From NCBI GenBank assembly GCA_963814095.1, contig CAWFBT010000018.1, positions 11,246 through 75,245 of the forward strand: a stretch of 64,000 nucleotides of DNA, in the 5' to 3' direction. The translations under genes and the position numbers were made by a program. Source of the DNA: JACVRW01 sp963814095 (GTDB taxonomy: Bacteria; Actinomycetota; Thermoleophilia; Solirubrobacterales; Thermoleophilaceae). The notes beneath the pieces are model-generated. The model was not told the origin of the DNA and did not search any database. It was given only the letters and a program-made list of their open reading frames with translations. Of the stretch, positions 8,334 through 16,751 are shown piece after piece; position 1 is the stretch's first letter; each line of letters opens with the position of its first letter.

Positions 8334-9433
8334 GCCTGGTGGGACGCTGTGTCGCCGCGCTGCTCGCGCTTGTGCTGCTGGCGAGCGCTCCGGCGGCAGC
8401 CGCGCGCGGTGACGGCGGCACAGTCGGGGGCTGGATCGAGGTCGGGCTCGCCGAGATCGCCGCCCAGCAGGTGAACCCGCCCCGCGCGGCGCGGGCACTC
8501 GCCCTCGTGAGCGTGGCCATGCTGGATGCCTCGAGAGCGCCCCGCTGGAGCAGGGCCTCGGCGGTCGCCGGAGCGGCCGTCACCGTGCTGTCCCACCTCT
8601 TCCCGGACCGCGCGCAGGTGTTCGCAGGGCTCGTTCCGCGGCCGCGCTCGCGGTCCGGATGGGCGCTCGGACAGCGGGTGGGAGCGCGTGTGGTCGCGCG
8701 CTCCCGTAGCGACGGCTCCGACGCGGAGTGGCGCGGGTCTGTGCCGACGGGACAGGGTGTCTGGGTCCCGACGCCGCCCGTGTTCGCGCCGCCGCTCGAA
8801 CCGCTGGTGGGGAGCTGGCGAACGTGGAACATCGGGTCAGGCTCGGCGCTGCGGCCGGGGCCGCCGCCGGCGTTCGGCAGCCGGCGCTGGGTGCGTGAGC
8901 TGCGCGAGGTCTACGAGGTCTCACGCGCCCTGACGGGAGAGCAGCAGCGGATCGCCGAGCGCTGGGCCGACGGTCCCGGCACCGCCACCCCGCCGGGCCA
9001 CTGGAACTCGATCGCGCTCGAGCTGATCCGCTCTCAGCGACTGCCCGAGAGGCAGGCGGCCCGGGTGTTCGCGGCCTTGAACACAGCCCAGGCCGACGCG
9101 TTCATCGCGTGCTGGGATGCGAAGTACGCCTACTGGTCCGAGCGGCCAGTGACCGCGATCAGGCGCGAGATCGACCCGGGCTGGCTCCCTCTGCTGCCGA
9201 CACCGCCATTCCCCTCCTACGTCTCCGGGCACTCGAGCACCTCCGGCGCGGCCTCGGTCGTGCTGGCGGCTAACTTTCCCTCCGCCGCGCAGCGGCTCCA
9301 CGCGTGGGCCCGCGAGGCAGCGGCATCCCGCCTGTACGGCGGTATCCACTTCCGCAGTGACAACGAGGCAGGCCTCGCGCTCGGCAGGGCGGCCGGGGCG
9401 ATCGCGGTCAGCCACTACAGGGTGCGCAGATGA
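8330..9433 (+). CDS. Vanadium-dependent haloperoxidase / PAP2-superfamily enzyme, exported
   Basis: GTG at 8330 overlaps the previous stop by 4 bases. A signal peptide covers residues 1-26. All three phosphate/vanadate pocket motifs of the PAP2/haloperoxidase fold are present: K265 and R272 in KYAYWSERP, H301 in PSYVSGH, and R334/H340/D344 in SRLYGGIHFRSD. The order and the 367-residue length fit bacterial vanadium haloperoxidase-like proteins, which oxidise halides with peroxide or act as phosphatases. The sequence cannot separate these activities. It ends the methyltransferase-barrel-peroxidase operon. Confidence 0.82.
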   Translation: MSLVGRCVAALLALVLLASAPAAAARGDGGTVGGWIEVGLAEIAAQQVNPPRAARALALVSVAMLDASRAPRWSRASAVAGAAVTVLSHLFPDRAQVFAGLVPRPRSRSGWALGQRVGARVVARSRSDGSDAEWRGSVPTGQGVWVPTPPVFAPPLEPLVGSWRTWNIGSGSALRPGPPPAFGSRRWVRELREVYEVSRALTGEQQRIAERWADGPGTATPPGHWNSIALELIRSQRLPERQAARVFAALNTAQADAFIACWDAKYAYWSERPVTAIRREIDPGWLPLLPTPPFPSYVSGHSSTSGAASVVLAANFPSAAQRLHAWAREAAASRLYGGIHFRSDNEAGLALGRAAGAIAVSHYRVRR

Positions 9434-9702
9434 GGGATAGGGATCACGCGGTGGCGAGATCGTCGGCGCTTACGACCTCGTGTTGATTCGCAGCGAGGGG
9501 AGCTCGTAAGCCCGCTGCGAAAGCGCGGTGCGCCGCGCTCATGGCGTGAACGCGCTCGGTAGGCATCGACCGAATCGCGACGAGGTACGACGCGAGCCGG
9601 ACCATTCGGGTTCCTCGCTTGGCCAGCCGCGGCTAGGCGCGGACCAGCGATCTACCACCCGGGCTCTGAGCCACCGCCGGGCGGCTTGCGGAAGCGGGCA
9701 GG

Positions 9703-11064
9703 TCAGGGTGCCGGAGACCGGCCGATGCTCTCCGCCAGACGCTCGGCCACTGCGAGCGTGGAGAGGTTTGTGTTGGCCCGAGGAATCGTCGGCATGATGG
9801 AGGCGTCGGTGACGTAGAGCCGGTCGACTCCATAGACCTGGCCGTCGCCGTCGACGACGCGGCCGATGGCGCAGGTCGCGACCGGATGGAAGAAGCCCCG
9901 GGCGGCCTCGCGCACAAGCGTGGAAGCGTCGACCTCCGGTCCTGGGCGCGTCTCGCGTCCGCCGTAGCTGCGAATGGGGTCGCTGGCCGTGAGTTCGCGA
10001 AGCGCCTCGACACCTTCGGCGAGCACCTCGGCGTCGCGCCCGTCCGACACGAAGCCGTGGTCGATCGCGAGCGGCGCGTCCGGGTCGCTTGAAATCAGGC
10101 GGACCGAGCCGCGGGAATGCGGCTTCATCGCGAAGACGGCCACGCTCACCTCGTAGCCGTGCTTGCCGGGCGGATCGACGCCGGGAAAGAAGAAGAGGTC
10201 GCAGACGCCCTCCGCGCAGACGCTGCTCGAAATGGCGACTGTCACCTGAGCCATGAACAGGGGCTGGGATTGCTCGAACCTCGCCGTCTCGCGCTGCAGC
10301 AGCTCCGTTCCCTCGAAGCCAAAGCCAACGCCGACGTGGTCGCAAAGACCCTCGCCGACCGGCAACTCCCGCTCTGGGCCGACGCCGCTGCGAAGGAGAA
10401 TTCCGGGCGAGCCATACGCGCCCGCGGCCAGCACGACGGCTCCCGCGCGCAGCTCGCCGGTCGTCGTTGCGACCCCGACCGCACGGTCGCCGTCCAGCAG
10501 CACGCGATCGACGAGCGTTTCGGCGAGAACGGTCAGATTCTCGCGCTCTCGAGCCGGATCGAGGTAAGCGAAGGCCGCGTTCCAGCGGACTGAGCCCACC
10601 GCGTTGACAGGGTGCAGGATCGTGTCCTCCTCTGCGGCCGCGGCGAAGGCGCCGTGCCAGGGTGACAGCTCCCCCTGCGTGAGCCGGCGCACGCGCAGCT
10701 CGCCTTCGGCCCGCGCCAGGTACGGCTTGATCACGTCATAGCTCCAGCCGTTTCCCCACTCGTCGTAGTCGGCCGGCGCCCCCTCGAGTACCACGCATGC
10801 GTTGTGTGCAGAGCAACCGCCGATGATTCGCGCGCGCAGCTGGGAGCGGTCTTCCCGGTCGGTCTCCCAGGCGTGAGAGAAGGCAAGCTGGCGGCCGTCG
10901 AGCATGTCCGCGGGCCAGCGCCCCTCCTCGTACGGCCCGTAGTCAGGCCCTGCCTCAATCAGGCAAACTCGCCGACCGGTTTCGCTCAGTCGCGCGGCGA
11001 GAACACAGCCGGCCGAACCGCCCCCGACGACCACCAAGTCGAAGCTCGTGCTCCGGGCCACCAT
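9703..11064 (-). CDS. GMC-family FAD oxidoreductase
   Basis: The 453-residue protein has the N-terminal FAD fold VVVGGGSAGCVLAARLSE (residues about 10-27) with a following Glu in LIEAG. The GMC signature GGCSAHNACV lies near residue 82, and the catalytic His393 sits in FHPVATCAIG. The C-terminal FAD contact PTIPRANTNLSTLAVAERLAE is intact. It is somewhat shorter than choline or alcohol dehydrogenases (about 500-550 residues), so the substrate cap is reduced. It has no signal peptide. It is read toward the haloperoxidase operon and lies inside the nrdJ-repeat block, 144 bases after nrdJ. Confidence 0.88.
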   Translation of the reverse strand: MVARSTSFDLVVVGGGSAGCVLAARLSETGRRVCLIEAGPDYGPYEEGRWPADMLDGRQLAFSHAWETDREDRSQLRARIIGGCSAHNACVVLEGAPADYDEWGNGWSYDVIKPYLARAEGELRVRRLTQGELSPWHGAFAAAAEEDTILHPVNAVGSVRWNAAFAYLDPARERENLTVLAETLVDRVLLDGDRAVGVATTTGELRAGAVVLAAGAYGSPGILLRSGVGPERELPVGEGLCDHVGVGFGFEGTELLQRETARFEQSQPLFMAQVTVAISSSVCAEGVCDLFFFPGVDPPGKHGYEVSVAVFAMKPHSRGSVRLISSDPDAPLAIDHGFVSDGRDAEVLAEGVEALRELTASDPIRSYGGRETRPGPEVDASTLVREAARGFFHPVATCAIGRVVDGDGQVYGVDRLYVTDASIMPTIPRANTNLSTLAVAERLAESIGRSPAP

Positions 11065-11069
11065 CGCGG

Positions 11070-11075
11070 ACGATA
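11070..11075 (-). promoter_or_regulatory. Leaderless-type -10 box (TATCGT)
   Basis: On the minus strand TATCGT ends 5 bases before the GMC oxidoreductase ATG at 11064. No Shine-Dalgarno sequence is present. Confidence 0.35.
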
Positions 11076-11207
11076 GCCGCAGAGCTGGCTACGGAACAGG
11101 CGAACTCGACCGCGCTAACCCACCCCGCCGCCGGGTGGTGCGAGTGAGGCGCTCAGCAAGTCACGCGCGTCCTAATGCAACCGCGCGCACTTCCGGTGAA
11201 AGCCCTA

Positions 11208-11280
11208 TCAGCCGCAGCCCGTGTTGTTCCCGCAGCTCGAGCACGTGTAGCACGAGCCGGTGCGCTGCATCATGCCGCCG
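11208..11280 (+). repeat. Proximal nrdJ 3' end copy of the direct repeat
   Basis: These 73 bases are the end of nrdJ and match 3922-3993 except for one base. This copy keeps the frame and the stop codon, so the gene end is restored here. It bounds the 3994-11207 accessory block on the right. Confidence 0.8.
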
Positions 11281-14112
11281 CACATCGCGCAGGCCGGGCC
11301 CAGGTCCAGGCCCTGGAGCTTCGCCGGGATTGCCGGGGGCTCGTCGGTCAGCGCGGCCGTCGGGGGCTTCGCCGCCGTGCCGGCGCCCGGGCTCGATGCC
11401 GGGCCATGCGACGCGTGGCCGTTGCGCCGTTGCCGTTGCCGTCGTCGAGTCCTCCGCAGCCGCCGCCTCGTCCTCCGACGAGGCCGACTCCGCGGCCGGG
11501 GCTGGCGGGCCCGCCGTGTCGCCGCGCATCAGCGCCTCCTGGGACGCCTTGCGGGCGCGCACCTCGGGCGTGAGGATGCCGAGCTCCTCGTGCAGGTCGG
11601 CGTCGCCGAAGCGCGAGGCCAGCCAGCGCATGATGTAGTCGGGCATCGACTTCGCGAACGGGATCTCCGGGTTGCCGGTGTAGCCCTCCGGCTCGAAGCG
11701 CATGTACGCGAACTTGCGCACCAGCGTCTCGAGCGGCACGCCGTACTGGAGGCCGATCGAGATCGAGGTCGCGAACGCGTTCATGAGGCCCTTGATCGTC
11801 GAGCCCTCCTTGCCGACGTCCGTCAGGAAGACCTCGCCGAGCGTCCCGTCCTCGTACATGCCGGCCGTGATGTAGCCCTCGTGGCCGCCGACGGAGAACT
11901 TGTGCGTGATCGACTGACGCTCGCGCGGCATCCGGTGACGCACCGGGCGGGCCGGCTCCGGTGAGACCGGCGCGACCTCCGCCTCGGCCTCGGCGTCCTT
12001 CTTGTCACCGGCATCCGTCTTCAGCGCCTGCGCCGTCTTCGAGCCGTCGCGGTAGATCGCGAGCGCCTTCAGGCCGAGCTTCCAGCCCTCGGTGTAGATC
12101 CCGGCGATGTCCTCGACCGTGACCGACTCGGGCATGTTGACCGTCTTCGAGATGGCACCCGACAGGAACGGCTGCGCTGCGGCCATCATCTTCACGTGGC
12201 CGAGCGCCGAGATCGCGCGCTCGCCGACGGCCACGTCGAACACCGGCAGGTGCTCGTCCGCCAGGCCGGGCGCGCCGATGATCGAGCCGCTGTCCGCCAG
12301 GTGCGCCTCGATCGCCTCGATCTGCTCCGGCTGGTAGCCGAGCGTCTGCAGCGCCAGCGGCACCGTGCGGTTGACGATCGTCATCAGCCCGCCGCCGACC
12401 AGCTCCTTGTACTTGACGAGCGAGAAGTCGGGCTCGATGCCGGTGGTGTCGCAGTCCATGAGGAACGAGATCGTGCCGGTGGGCGCCAGCACCGTCGCCT
12501 GGGCGTTGCGATAGCCGTTGTGTGCGCCGACGTCGACGGCCTCGTCCCAGGCCCGCCGCGCCGCGGCCAGCAGCGCCGTGTCCGTGAAGAGCGCGTCGTT
12601 GATCTCGTACGCCGCGTGCCGGTGCTTGCGCATCACGTGCATGTGCGGGTCGGCGTTCTCCTCGTAGCGCTCGTACGGACCGAGCGCGCCGGCGACCTCG
12701 GCCGAGGTCCGGTACGCGCGCCCGGTCATCAGCGCCGTGATTGCGCCTCCCAGCGCGCGGCCCGCGTCCGAGTCGTAGGCGAGGCCGTTCGCCATCAGCA
12801 GCGCACCGAGGTTCGCGTAGCCGAGCCCGAGCTGCCGGAACGCGCGCGCGTTCTGACCGATCTCCTCGGTCGGATACGACGACGGGCTGACCACGATCTC
12901 CTGCGCGAGGATCACGACGTCGACTGCGTGCTCGAACGCCTCGGTGTCGAACGAGCCGTCCGGGCGGCGGAACTTCATGAGGTTGAGCGAAGCGAGGTTG
13001 CACGCCGAGTCATCGACGTGCATGTACTCCGAGCACGGGTTCGACGCGTTGATGCGGCCCGAGTTCGGGCAGGTGTGCCACTCATTGATGGTGGTGTCGT
13101 ACTGGACGCCCGGGTCGGCGCAGCGCCAGGCGGCGTCGGCGATCTGGTTGAGGAGGTCGGCCGCGCCCACGCGCGAGACCACGTCACTCGAGTTGCGGGC
13201 GGTCAGCTCCCACTCCTCGCCGCGCTCGGCACGCTCCATGAACTCGTCGGTCACGCGCACCGAGTTGTTCGCGTTCTGGTACTGGATCGACGCGAACGCC
13301 TCCGAGTCGAGCCGCATGTCGAAGCCGGCGTCGCGCAGGGCCATCGCCTTCTCCTCCTCGCGCGCCTTGCACCAGATGAAGTCGAGGACGTCCGGGTGGT
13401 CGACGTCGAGCACGACCATCTTCGCCGCACGGCGCGTCTTGCCGCCGGACTTGATCGTGCCGGCCCAGGCGTCGGCGCCGCGCATGAAGCTGACCGGGCC
13501 GGACGCAAGGCCGCCCTTCGAGAGATGCTCCTTCGACGCGCGGATGCGCGACAGGTTGATCCCCGATCCGGAGCCGCCCCGGAAGATCATGCCCTCCTTG
13601 GTGTTCCAGTCGAGGATCGACTCGATCGTGTCCTCGACCGAGAGGATGAAGCAGGCCGAGCACTGCGGGTGCTCCTCGAAGCCCACGTTGAACCAGACCG
13701 GCGAGTTGAACGCCGCCATCTGGTGAAGCAGGATGTGGGTGAGCTCGTCCTCGAAGGCCTGGGCGTCCTCGTCGGTCGCGAAGTAGCCGCCCTCGCGACC
13801 CCAGGTCGCGATCGTCCCGGCGACGCGGCCGATCATCTGCTTGACCGAGGACTCGCGCTCGGGCGAGTCCATACGGCCGCGGAAGTACTTCTGCGAGACG
13901 ATGTTCGTCGCGTTCTGCGACCAGGTCTTCGGGAACTCGACCCCGCGCTGCTCGAACGCCGGGTTCTCGGGATCGCCGATGACCGCGTCGCGGATCTCCC
14001 ACTCGACCGCCTCGAAGGGGTGCACGCCGGGTTCCGTGAAGCGCCGGGGAACGCTGACCCCGTCACCGGCTGCGGTGATAGCGGGGGCGGTGGCGCTACG
14101 GCTGTGCGACAT
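11208..14112 (-). CDS. nrdJ: B12-dependent ribonucleoside-diphosphate reductase, with one frame break
   Basis: The product makes deoxynucleotides using adenosylcobalamin to generate the active-site thiyl radical. Seen are NSPVWFNVG, the glycine-rich GGSGSGINLSRIRAS, NPCSEYMHVDDSACNLASLNL and the TSCPD-like domain (KFSVGGHEGYITAGMYEDG). The true C-terminus, read to the TGA at 11208-11210, is CYTCSSCGNNTGCG, the redox Cys tail of class II enzymes, preceded by CAMCGGMMQRTG. That tail is in a different frame from the main body. The 2905-base span is 3n+1, so one extra base lies at about 11395-11460, in a low-complexity Ala/Thr linker. The start overlaps nrdR by 17 bases. A sequencing indel is the likeliest explanation. 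Confidence 0.9.
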
Positions 14113-14671
14113 GACTTCTCCTCGGTTGAGCGGCTGTTCGATGGCCCCCTGAGGGGGAAAGATCGATGTTGCTGCTCGCGTCGGACGGACCGGTCGAGCC
14201 GTCGAGGGCGAGCTGATCGGAAGCCGGGAGGGGTTCCTCCTTGAAGCGCCGCACGACCGCCTCGAGCTCGTCGAGGTCGGCCAGATTGCGGTAGACGGAC
14301 GCGAACTGGATCGCGCTCACGGGGTCGACCCGGGCAAGCCCGCGCTCGGCGAGATCGCCCACGTGGCCGGCCTCCACCTCGCCGCTCACACGCACCTCGC
14401 GCGCGACCCAGTCGGCGATCGACTCGAGCTGCTCCTCTGACACGGGCCGCCCGCCGGCCGCGCGCGCGAGACCGCGCAGCAGCTTCTGGCGATCGAAGCG
14501 CTCGCGGCTGCCGTCGCGCTTGACGACGGTCACGCGCGGCTCCTCGGCGCGCTCGTAGGTGGTGAAGCGACCGCCGCAGGCCTCGCACTCACGCCGCCGC
14601 CGGACCCCGTCAGGGGCCTGGCGGCTGTCGACGACCTGTGTCGAGTCGGATCCGCATAGAACGCAACGCAC
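14096..14671 (-). CDS. nrdR: Transcriptional repressor NrdR
   Basis: The 191-residue protein has the N-terminal zinc ribbon with CVLCGS (from residue 3) and CEACGGRF (from residue 30), followed by TTYERAEEP. The ATP-cone domain contains VVKRDGSRERFDRQKLLRGL (about 48-67). NrdR senses ATP/dATP and represses ribonucleotide reductase genes. It is longer than the usual 150-160 residues because of a Ser/Pro/Arg-rich tail whose last codons overlap the start of nrdJ by 17 bases. The overlap and order show an nrdR-nrdJ operon, and two NrdR boxes precede it. Confidence 0.95.
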   Translation of the reverse strand: MRCVLCGSDSTQVVDSRQAPDGVRRRRECEACGGRFTTYERAEEPRVTVVKRDGSRERFDRQKLLRGLARAAGGRPVSEEQLESIADWVAREVRVSGEVEAGHVGDLAERGLARVDPVSAIQFASVYRNLADLDELEAVVRRFKEEPLPASDQLALDGSTGPSDASSNIDLSPSGGHRTAAQPRRSHVAQP

Positions 14672-14681
14672 ACGTTGAATT

Positions 14682-14729
14682 CTACTACGGGTAGTGCTTC
14701 ATTCCTCCCTCGAACACAACATCTTGTGC
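14682..14729 (-). promoter_or_regulatory. Two NrdR boxes upstream of nrdR-nrdJ
   Basis: Box A, 14714-14729, reads ACACAACATCTTGTGC on the plus strand; it keeps the ACAC..A....T.GTG skeleton of the NrdR consensus. Box B, 14682-14697, reads GCACTACCCGTAGTAG on the minus strand and keeps the CTA....TAG core. Their starts are 32 bases apart, about three helical turns, as expected for cooperative NrdR binding. Box B lies only 11 bases before the nrdR ATG, so binding would block transcription or initiation and give autoregulation. Confidence 0.75.
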
Positions 14730-14736
14730 CCGCTAT

Positions 14737-15531
14737 TTACGCGGGGATCACGTCGTGGCGGGCGGCGATGTTGGCGAAGTCGCTCGGATCGGCCGCCAGC
14801 TCGCGCAGGTAGCGCTCGAGACCGCCGGGTGTCGAGATGTTGAGGAAGCGCACCGGCTCGGCGCTCGGGTTCGAGACCGAGTGCTTGTTGCCGGGCGGCA
14901 CCACCACTTGGCTGCCCGCCGTCGCCTCGTGCTCCTCCTGCCCGAGCAGCACCGTCAGCGTCCCCTCGAGCACGTAGAAGGAATCGGTGATGCGCTCGTG
15001 CAGATGGGGCGGCGGGCCCGCCGACTCGGGCGCCAGCTCGAAGTCGATGACCGTGACAGAGCCGATGGCGTCGTCCGCGCCAACCTTCACGCGCCCGCGC
15101 CCCGGGCCCAGCTCGATCAGCTCGCCCTCGTCGCCGCGGCGCAGGATCGCGTCGGCGACGCGGCGGTCGTCCCCGTCGGCGGGCTCGCGGTCGTCGAAGT
15201 CCGCGCCCGAGCGCAGGTACTCGGCGAAGCCGGCGTTCGGCGCGTGCAGGTTGAGCCAGCGGCTGTCGGTCGCCTTGAAGTAGTGGACGAGCCCGGGCGG
15301 GACCAGCGCGAAGTCGCCCGGCTCGAGTTCGACCTCCTCGTCACCGATGCCGACGGTGAAGCCGGGCTCGAGCACCCAGAAGCCGTCGACGTGCGTCTCG
15401 TGCACGTGCGGGTTCGTCCTCGCCGACCCGACCGTCTCCGTGAAGGCGAGCGGCTCCAGGTCGCACTTGATCCGCAGTCGCTCGCTGATTTCCTCGCCCT
15501 CGCCGGGGGCGAGCAGCCTCGCGCCGGTCAC
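14737..15531 (-). CDS. Bicupin protein
   Basis: The 264-residue protein has two cupin domains. The first has NPHVHETHVDGFWVLEPG (about 41-58) and PPGLVHYF; the second has PPPHLHERITDSFYVLEG (from about 173) and PPGNKHSVSN. Both keep the HxH...E and later His metal ligands, so two metal sites are likely. The function may be a dioxygenase, an isomerase or a storage or sensor fold; sequence alone does not decide. The start overlaps the preceding RibD-like gene by 4 bases, so the pair is probably co-translated. Confidence 0.8.
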   Translation of the reverse strand: MTGARLLAPGEGEEISERLRIKCDLEPLAFTETVGSARTNPHVHETHVDGFWVLEPGFTVGIGDEEVELEPGDFALVPPGLVHYFKATDSRWLNLHAPNAGFAEYLRSGADFDDREPADGDDRRVADAILRRGDEGELIELGPGRGRVKVGADDAIGSVTVIDFELAPESAGPPPHLHERITDSFYVLEGTLTVLLGQEEHEATAGSQVVVPPGNKHSVSNPSAEPVRFLNISTPGGLERYLRELAADPSDFANIAARHDVIPA

Positions 15532-16181
15532 CTGGCGAGCCTCTCACGTCGCTCGAGCTCGGCCTCGGTCGGCTCTTCGAGCGCGAACGAGCCCTTGGGG
15601 ATCTCGCCGGCGGGCTCGTAGCGGGCGATGATCACGCCGGTGCTCGACGTGGTCGAGTCGGTGAGCTTGAGACCGGCCGGGACGGTGCCGTCTCCGAACA
15701 GCCGCTTGCCCTCGCCGATCACGACCGGGAAGATCCAGACGTTGAACTGGTCCACCAGGCCCTCCTCGAGCAGGGTCTGTATGAGGTCTGCGCTGCCGTG
15801 GACCTGCAGCTCGGGCCCGTCCTCCTCCTTGAGCTTCCTGATGCCCTCGGGCACGTCGCCCTCGATGAGGTGCGAGTTCTGCCAGTCGACCTGCTCGAGG
15901 GTCGTGGACGCCACGTGCTTGGTCGCGTTGTTGAGCGCATCGGCTGCGGGCTCCTCGCTGTGCGGCCAGTGCGCGGCAAAGATCTCATAGGTGCCGCGGC
16001 CGAGCACGAGGTCGAACGGCTTGCCCATGAACTCGCCCATGACCTGGCCCATCGCGTCGTCCCAGTAGTTGACGGACCAGCCGCCTTCGGTGAAGCCGCC
16101 GGTCGGATCCTCCTCCGGGGCGCCGGGAGCCTGCATCACGCCGTCGAGGGTCATGAACGTGTTGACGACGAGTTTCCTCAT
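15528..16181 (-). CDS. RibD C-terminal / dihydrofolate reductase-like protein
   Basis: The 217-residue protein begins MRKLVVNTFMTLDGVMQAPG, the typical opening of stand-alone RibD_C proteins. It continues with FDLVLGRGTYEIFAAHWP (about 56-73), LKEEDGPELQVHGSADLIQTLL and VVIGEGKRLF. These small NADPH-binding proteins share the reductase fold of RibD and DHFR but their substrates are mostly unknown. It is followed by the bicupin gene with a 4-base overlap. It is separated from the upstream exported-protein gene by 45 bases. Confidence 0.85.
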   Translation of the reverse strand: MRKLVVNTFMTLDGVMQAPGAPEEDPTGGFTEGGWSVNYWDDAMGQVMGEFMGKPFDLVLGRGTYEIFAAHWPHSEEPAADALNNATKHVASTTLEQVDWQNSHLIEGDVPEGIRKLKEEDGPELQVHGSADLIQTLLEEGLVDQFNVWIFPVVIGEGKRLFGDGTVPAGLKLTDSTTSSTGVIIARYEPAGEIPKGSFALEEPTEAELERRERLAR

Positions 16182-16226
16182 GGGGATGTAGACCGTTGCA
16201 GACGGCCCGACTCATCGCCCCGCCGG

Positions 16227-16751
16227 TCAGTCGTCGTCGAAGTCGTCCGAGCCGTGGCCGGAGCTGTCGTCGCTCCCGCCGCCGGAGTCATCGCTGCCGG
16301 AGCTGTCGTCGCTCCCAGAGCTGCCGGAGCTGCCGGAGCTGCCGGAGCCCGAGTTGTCGTCATCGCCGCCCGAGCGGCCGCGGCCGCGACCCTGGCCGCT
16401 CGAGTCGTCGCCGCCCGAGTCGTCGCCGGGCTCGAACTCGCCGCCACCGCCGTTGTCGTCGGTGGTGGTCGTGGTGGCCGGCGGTGTCGCGGCGGCGCGC
16501 TCGCGCTCCCGCGCGCGGCGCTCACGGCGGCGTGCCGCCGCCTTGCGCGCGTCGGCCCTGCGCTCGGCGCGCTCCTCGCGTGCCTCGCGGCGCCGCTCGG
16601 ACGCCGGCGGCGCGAGCGTGTCGCCGGCGCTCAGTGGCTGGGCCGACAGCCCGACGCTGTCGCCCGAGATCGTGTTCGCAAGCAGGCCGATGCCCACCGC
16701 GGCAACGAGGCCGGCGATCACGAGTGCGGCACCGAGCGCGAAACGCTTCAT
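16227..16751 (-). CDS. Ser/Gly/Asp-rich membrane-anchored or exported protein (B)
   Basis: Residues about 5-28 form a signal or anchor helix. The next 70 residues are Arg/Ala/Glu-rich with coiled-coil character (about 48-90). The C-terminal 75 residues are a Ser/Gly/Asp repeat, with GSSGSSGSSGSDDSSGSDD and the end SSGHGSDDFDDD. Its start overlaps the histidine kinase stop by 4 bases, so it is the last member of the two-component operon. It resembles the acidic protein upstream of the response regulator. Divalent-metal or calcium binding by the acidic tail is inference. Confidence 0.75.
   Translation of the reverse strand: MKRFALGAALVIAGLVAAVGIGLLANTISGDSVGLSAQPLSAGDTLAPPASERRREAREERAERRADARKAAARRRERRARERERAAATPPATTTTTDDNGGGGEFEPGDDSGGDDSSGQGRGRGRSGGDDDNSGSGSSGSSGSSGSDDSSGSDDSGGGSDDSSGHGSDDFDDD

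Noticed and set aside
12196..14244. A 682-codon plus-strand frame opposite nrdJ
   Set aside because: It is antisense to the clearly conserved ribonucleotide reductase; its sequence is Arg/Val/Asp-rich without domains, as expected for a GC-rich shadow frame.
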